Assembly (NCBI GenBank): GCA_030144725.1
Contig: JASKMD010000006.1
Span: forward strand, 6,327,360-6,391,359
From: Haematococcus lacustris
Lineage: Eukaryota > Chlorophyta > Chlorophyceae > Chlamydomonadales > Haematococcaceae
DNA length: 64,000 nucleotides
Reading direction: 5' to 3'
Both the position numbers and the translations under genes were made by a program. Every line of letters begins with the position of its first letter. Positions within the stretch are counted from its first letter, which is position 1. Below, piece after piece: positions 60,828 through 64,000 of the stretch. Under the pieces are notes generated by a model. That model saw only the letters and a program-made list of their open reading frames with translations, was not told the DNA's origin and made no database searches.

Positions 60828-62992
60828 TCAAGCCGAACCACCGTCGGCGCTCCGCGCAGCCGCCGCCGCTCGCCGCTTGGCAAGCTCTGCTTCGAGCTCA
60901 TCCATGGTCAGCTCCGCGACTGACGCAGTTGGCCGCGCCGCGCTCCCGGTGCTGGCCACGCTTGCAGGAGCCTGGCCCCATGCAGCCGCTGCCGAAGCCC
61001 TTCGCTTCGCCTCAATATCTGGGTCAATGACCTGGGCGGCTGTCACACTCCTGGGACCCGGCGCAGGCAGCGCGAACCCGCCTTCGAGCTCTGCCGGTAG
61101 GCGTCCACCAGTACTTATGCGGCCGTCGGCGCTAGGCGAGCCCGTCGGGAGGTTTTCCGCCCCACCTTGGCCGTCTAGACTGCTGCTGCTACTGATGTTG
61201 TCACCAGCCGTGCCGTTACCCTGCTGTGAGGCACTGGCAGTGCTGGTACTGGCACCAGCGACTAGATCATCAAAACTGGACCGAGCCACCCCAGCCCTGC
61301 TAGCTGTGAGGCTGCTGGTGGGCGTGAATGCACTTCGAGAGGCCTCACGAATCTCATTAAGTCCCAGCTCCTGAGCAACAGGTCACACATGCCAGCAGGT
61401 CAGGTTGGCAGCACAACAGGGCATGCTAGTGTTGGTATGTTGATGTGCAGACAAGCTTGACAAGAGCAGAAGCTAAAGCAGGATAGGAAAGCAATTCTAG
61501 CGCATTTAAAAAAATGATACAATGGGGAATGTACAGACCGTAAAACTGGTGTCATGAACAAACTGTATAGATAGCGTCGAACCCCACCTGCCCTGCCCTG
61601 ACTTCACTACAACAGACCTGACCTGAGAGGCTGGATCCATGCACTCCGACCTGATTATTGCCTTGCTTCCCACTGAGTCTAAGACGCTCCAGCCTGCTGT
61701 CAAACAACCGACCTTTTCCAAGGTGCCCTTTATGTCTTGCGACACCTCCACCACTTCCCTGATGGTGGGTTGGAAAGCCCGCAGCGTCTGGCCCACACTC
61801 TTAGCGGCCTGCGGAGGCCAGGCCAGGTGAGGCTGGGTCAGCAGCACGCAATGCACATATAGCCTGAATAGGCTGGCCTGGGTGAGAGCAGGGAGGAGAG
61901 GAGTTGGGCTAGGCCAGGCAAAAAGAGCCCCAGAAGCAATGGATGGCACAAGAGTCGCATAGCCCTCATGCATGCCATGCACTGGAAAGCAACTGACTAC
62001 AGGGATCAGATGAGCTAATGCAGGGTCATAGCACAGACCATGAAGCATCACCAGGTAGCCCCCCATGACGCTGTTCAGTATGCTGAGGCTTGTCCCCTGG
62101 GGCATGGTACCCTCACACTCCCAGAGTGACAAGGGTGGGCTTCTTGCAGTCCCTGCTGCCTGAGTGCAAGGCCCACACTACCTGCCACCCTCCAGCCTCC
62201 TCTAACACAGTGCTGAGGTCCTGGCCAAGCATCCTGCTGCTGCTGCTGCTCCTGCTGCTGCTGCAACCATTGCTGCTTCCCACCCTGCTGCTGCTGCTGC
62301 TGCTACGAGAGTGCTGGCTGTGCAGTGGTTGGTGCTGCCGGTGCAGCCTTTAGTAAGCCATGTGCCCTGTACCCTGTGCCTATTGAGCCATGCAGCACCA
62401 CAGCCACACCCAGTTATGCAGGCTTGGGTGCCTGTCGCTGTCCAAGCTGTCCTGCTGCACTAGCTCTGCTGGTGGCATGATGTAGGGTGTAGGGTCCCAC
62501 AGCCACAGGCACAACAGCAGCGGCTGCTGCAACACCAATGCCCACCTCTGCCAACCCTTTGGGCCCAAACACCACCAGGGCCACGACCCCTACGAGCAGC
62601 GCCTCAGGAGCCCCAACGCCGAGGAAGGAGCGGGCCACAACCTGTGCACGGGTGCGCCCAAAGCTGCTCACTTCACGCAGCATGGCATGACGCGAGTGGC
62701 GCAAGGTTATGTACCTGTGACCGGGCTGTCCCGCTGGTCGAGCAGTCTACAGAGCAGGAGCAGAGCGGGGAGAAGCGCATCAGAATTATGACGCGAAGGA
62801 CCGCAAGGCTTTATTGGTGGTACCTGAGATTGGAGCCCGAATGGAGGGAAGCCAAGGCAATACTGAGCGGGAGTGCAATCTACTTGATACCGATGGGATA
62901 TGTGCCGAGCAGCCAGCGTAGCATGTATTGACCAGTTTCTTGTAGCTTTGTGTACAGGTTGCGCCGCAAGTGACGTGGCGGGCAAGGTTCAT
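60828..62992 (-). CDS. TATB: Plastid twin-arginine translocase subunit TatB (HCF106-like), complete, 4 exons
   Basis: Thylakoid component of the Tat (delta-pH) pathway that binds twin-arginine signals together with TatC (family knowledge). Exons (minus): 62992-62824, 62670-62546, 61808-61713, 61370-60828. All phases agree, 310 residues. Residues 1-60 are Arg/Ser-rich and lack acids (MNLARHV at the start), fitting a plastid transit peptide. Then comes LGVGAPEALLVGVVALVVFG, the single membrane helix with the conserved Glu (E79), ending in the hinge FGPKGLAE (91-98). The amphipathic helix follows: TLRAFQPTIREVVEVSQDI, then GTLEKELGLNEIREA across the next splice. The C-terminal 170 residues are a Ser/Ala/Gly-rich disordered tail ending in a helix AELTMDELEAELAKRRAAAA. 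FQPTIRE and APEAL favour TatB over TatA. The acceptor of exon 2 (TGAAG) is weak; an internal start in exon 2 would remove the transit peptide. Confidence 0.9.
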
Positions 62993-63574
62993 CGTGCTAA
63001 TCACGCAGCGAGGTCGGTCAACAGGTCATTAACCATCAGGCATGGCAGGGCGGGGGAGCACGAATTGGTGTGAGAAAAGCCGAAAGACCCCACCGCGTGT
63101 GGCAGATGGTGTGCTTTCCGTGCTCAAGCTCCAGATACTTGACTATAGTGGAAACTTGCATGTGAAGTGGAGGCTGTGATCGAGCAGGTGGCTGTTTAGA
63201 CATGAATTTCACCATGGAGTCCATGATGGAGGCGTGTGTTCAAATACATGTACTGGTCTTAAACCTTGCCAAATAGGATCGCAGGATGCCACATCAGTAC
63301 GGTACTGGTATCAGCCCACAGCAGCATATGTATGCACTCGTCGCAGCTACCAAAGTGATAGTCGTGGGACAGAGGTCCATTCTTTGGGTGAGACCGATCA
63401 TCACTACCAGTGACCTTCACTGCCGTGTGCGTGCGCGCCTTCTCTGGGATCCGGCCCTGCGCTCCGCACCCTGTCTCACTTAGTACCAGAAACCCGCTAG
63501 TGTCAACAATCGGCCCCACGCCCCACCCGATCGCCCTATAGCATTAAGCGGATGCCAACGTGTATTTCAGCGAC
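62993..63574. other. Intergenic, TatB promoter side
   Basis: Between the RAPTOR-like stop at 63575 and the TatB start, both on the minus strand. I see no gene. It should hold the RAPTOR 3' UTR and the TatB promoter. Confidence 0.5.
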
Positions 63575-64000
63575 TCAACCAAACGAGGCCGCGGAACTAG
63601 TGGCGCTGTACTGCGTGGTGCTGCTCGGGCCTATGCTGCGCCCGGCGGCTGCTGATGTATTTTGGTCAATGGCGTACACCGTGCATACCGAGTCGCTGCC
63701 GCCTGCGGCCAGAAGCGGCTGGTACGGGTGCCAGGCCATGCTCGTCACGGACCCGACTTTGTTGCTAGACAACATGTTTTGCGCGCGAATGGCTCCCACC
63801 TGCGGCCAGTGCGAGGCTCAAGTGCGTCAGGGTTCTGCTGGCCTGGTCCGAGGCGTCACATGAGGCGAGGTCGGGGTTCAGCGCCACACTACTCACCACT
63901 TCGCAGGACTCGGTCCAGACCTTGACCACCTGGTTGGTGGTGCCAGTCGCGAGCAGCGGGGCATACGCATGTGCCACCAGCGCAGTCACGCCACCCTTGC
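63575..64000 (-). CDS. RAPTOR-like WD40 protein, C-terminal end only
   Basis: Probably the TORC1 scaffold RAPTOR, cut by the window edge. Two exons are visible: 64000-63897 (VTALVAHAYAPLLATGTTNQ, then VVKVWTES, donor GTGAGT) and 63799-63575 (VGSVTSMAWHPYQPLLAAGG, then SDSVCTVYAIDQ and a 25-residue tail, stop at 63575). These are the last WD40 blades. RAPTOR ends with the same scheme: a blade with TAL..H..APLLA.G, then a penultimate G-V-S-hydrophobic-HPY-LLAAG..D, then a Y-x-x-D end. Other WD40 proteins cannot be excluded from about 110 residues. Confidence 0.65.

Overview
The window looks like nuclear DNA of a chlorophycean green alga. My best guess is a volvocalean such as Haematococcus or a relative of Chlamydomonas; this is inference. 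The reasons are genes cut into many short exons by GT-AG introns (two look GC-AG), TGTAA polyadenylation signals, very abundant G-rich hexanucleotide arrays, Fanzor (eukaryotic TnpB) remnants, plant-type plastid genes (TatB/HCF106, a DUF4336 protein), and a polycystin-type channel of the form seen in flagellate algae. All gene models below were assembled by eye from reading frame, splice sites, codon phase and remembered family motifs. No alignment was run.

Layout. (1) 1-2.2 kb: one copy of a Fanzor-associated repeat and an unidentified minus-strand ORF. (2) 2.2-19.3 kb, plus strand: a polycystin (PKD) cation-channel gene with at least 25 exons, an extracellular region of repeated Cys/beta-sandwich-like modules, the channel core, and a 1,094-codon last exon coding a disordered tail. 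Its introns hold a truncated Fanzor gene and a nested minus-strand ORF. (3) 20.6-29.6 kb, minus strand: HBS1, the ribosome-rescue GTPase, with four introns filled by hexamer arrays. (4) 30.1-33.9 kb, plus strand: replication factor C subunit 5, complete in 10 exons, divergent from HBS1 across about 500 bp. (5) 34.5-38.4 kb, plus strand: a histidine-phosphatase (phosphoglycerate-mutase-like) gene, complete in 9 exons. (6) 38.6-42.2 kb, minus strand: a leucine-rich-repeat protein, convergent with the previous gene. (7) 42.2-51.1 kb: gene-poor, repeat-rich DNA with dispersed short repeats, a 128-bp inverted repeat whose arms encode a helical peptide, an unidentified coding-like block, and a 2.1-kb segment flanked by terminal inverted repeats. 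(8) 51.1-57.9 kb, minus strand: a plastid-type DUF4336 protein in 13 exons. (9) 59.1-60.1 kb, plus strand: a probably frameshifted gene of unknown family. (10) 60.8-63.0 kb, minus strand: plastid TatB/HCF106 in 4 exons. (11) 63.6-64.0 kb, minus strand: the 3' end of a RAPTOR-like WD40 gene cut by the window edge.

The genes are ordinary dispersed housekeeping and regulatory genes of a eukaryote, with no operon logic. HBS1 and RFC5 may share a promoter region, and two proteins (DUF4336, TatB) are probably plastid-targeted. The unexplained content lies in the repeats and mobile remnants inside introns and between genes. I did not find a convincing new multi-gene system.
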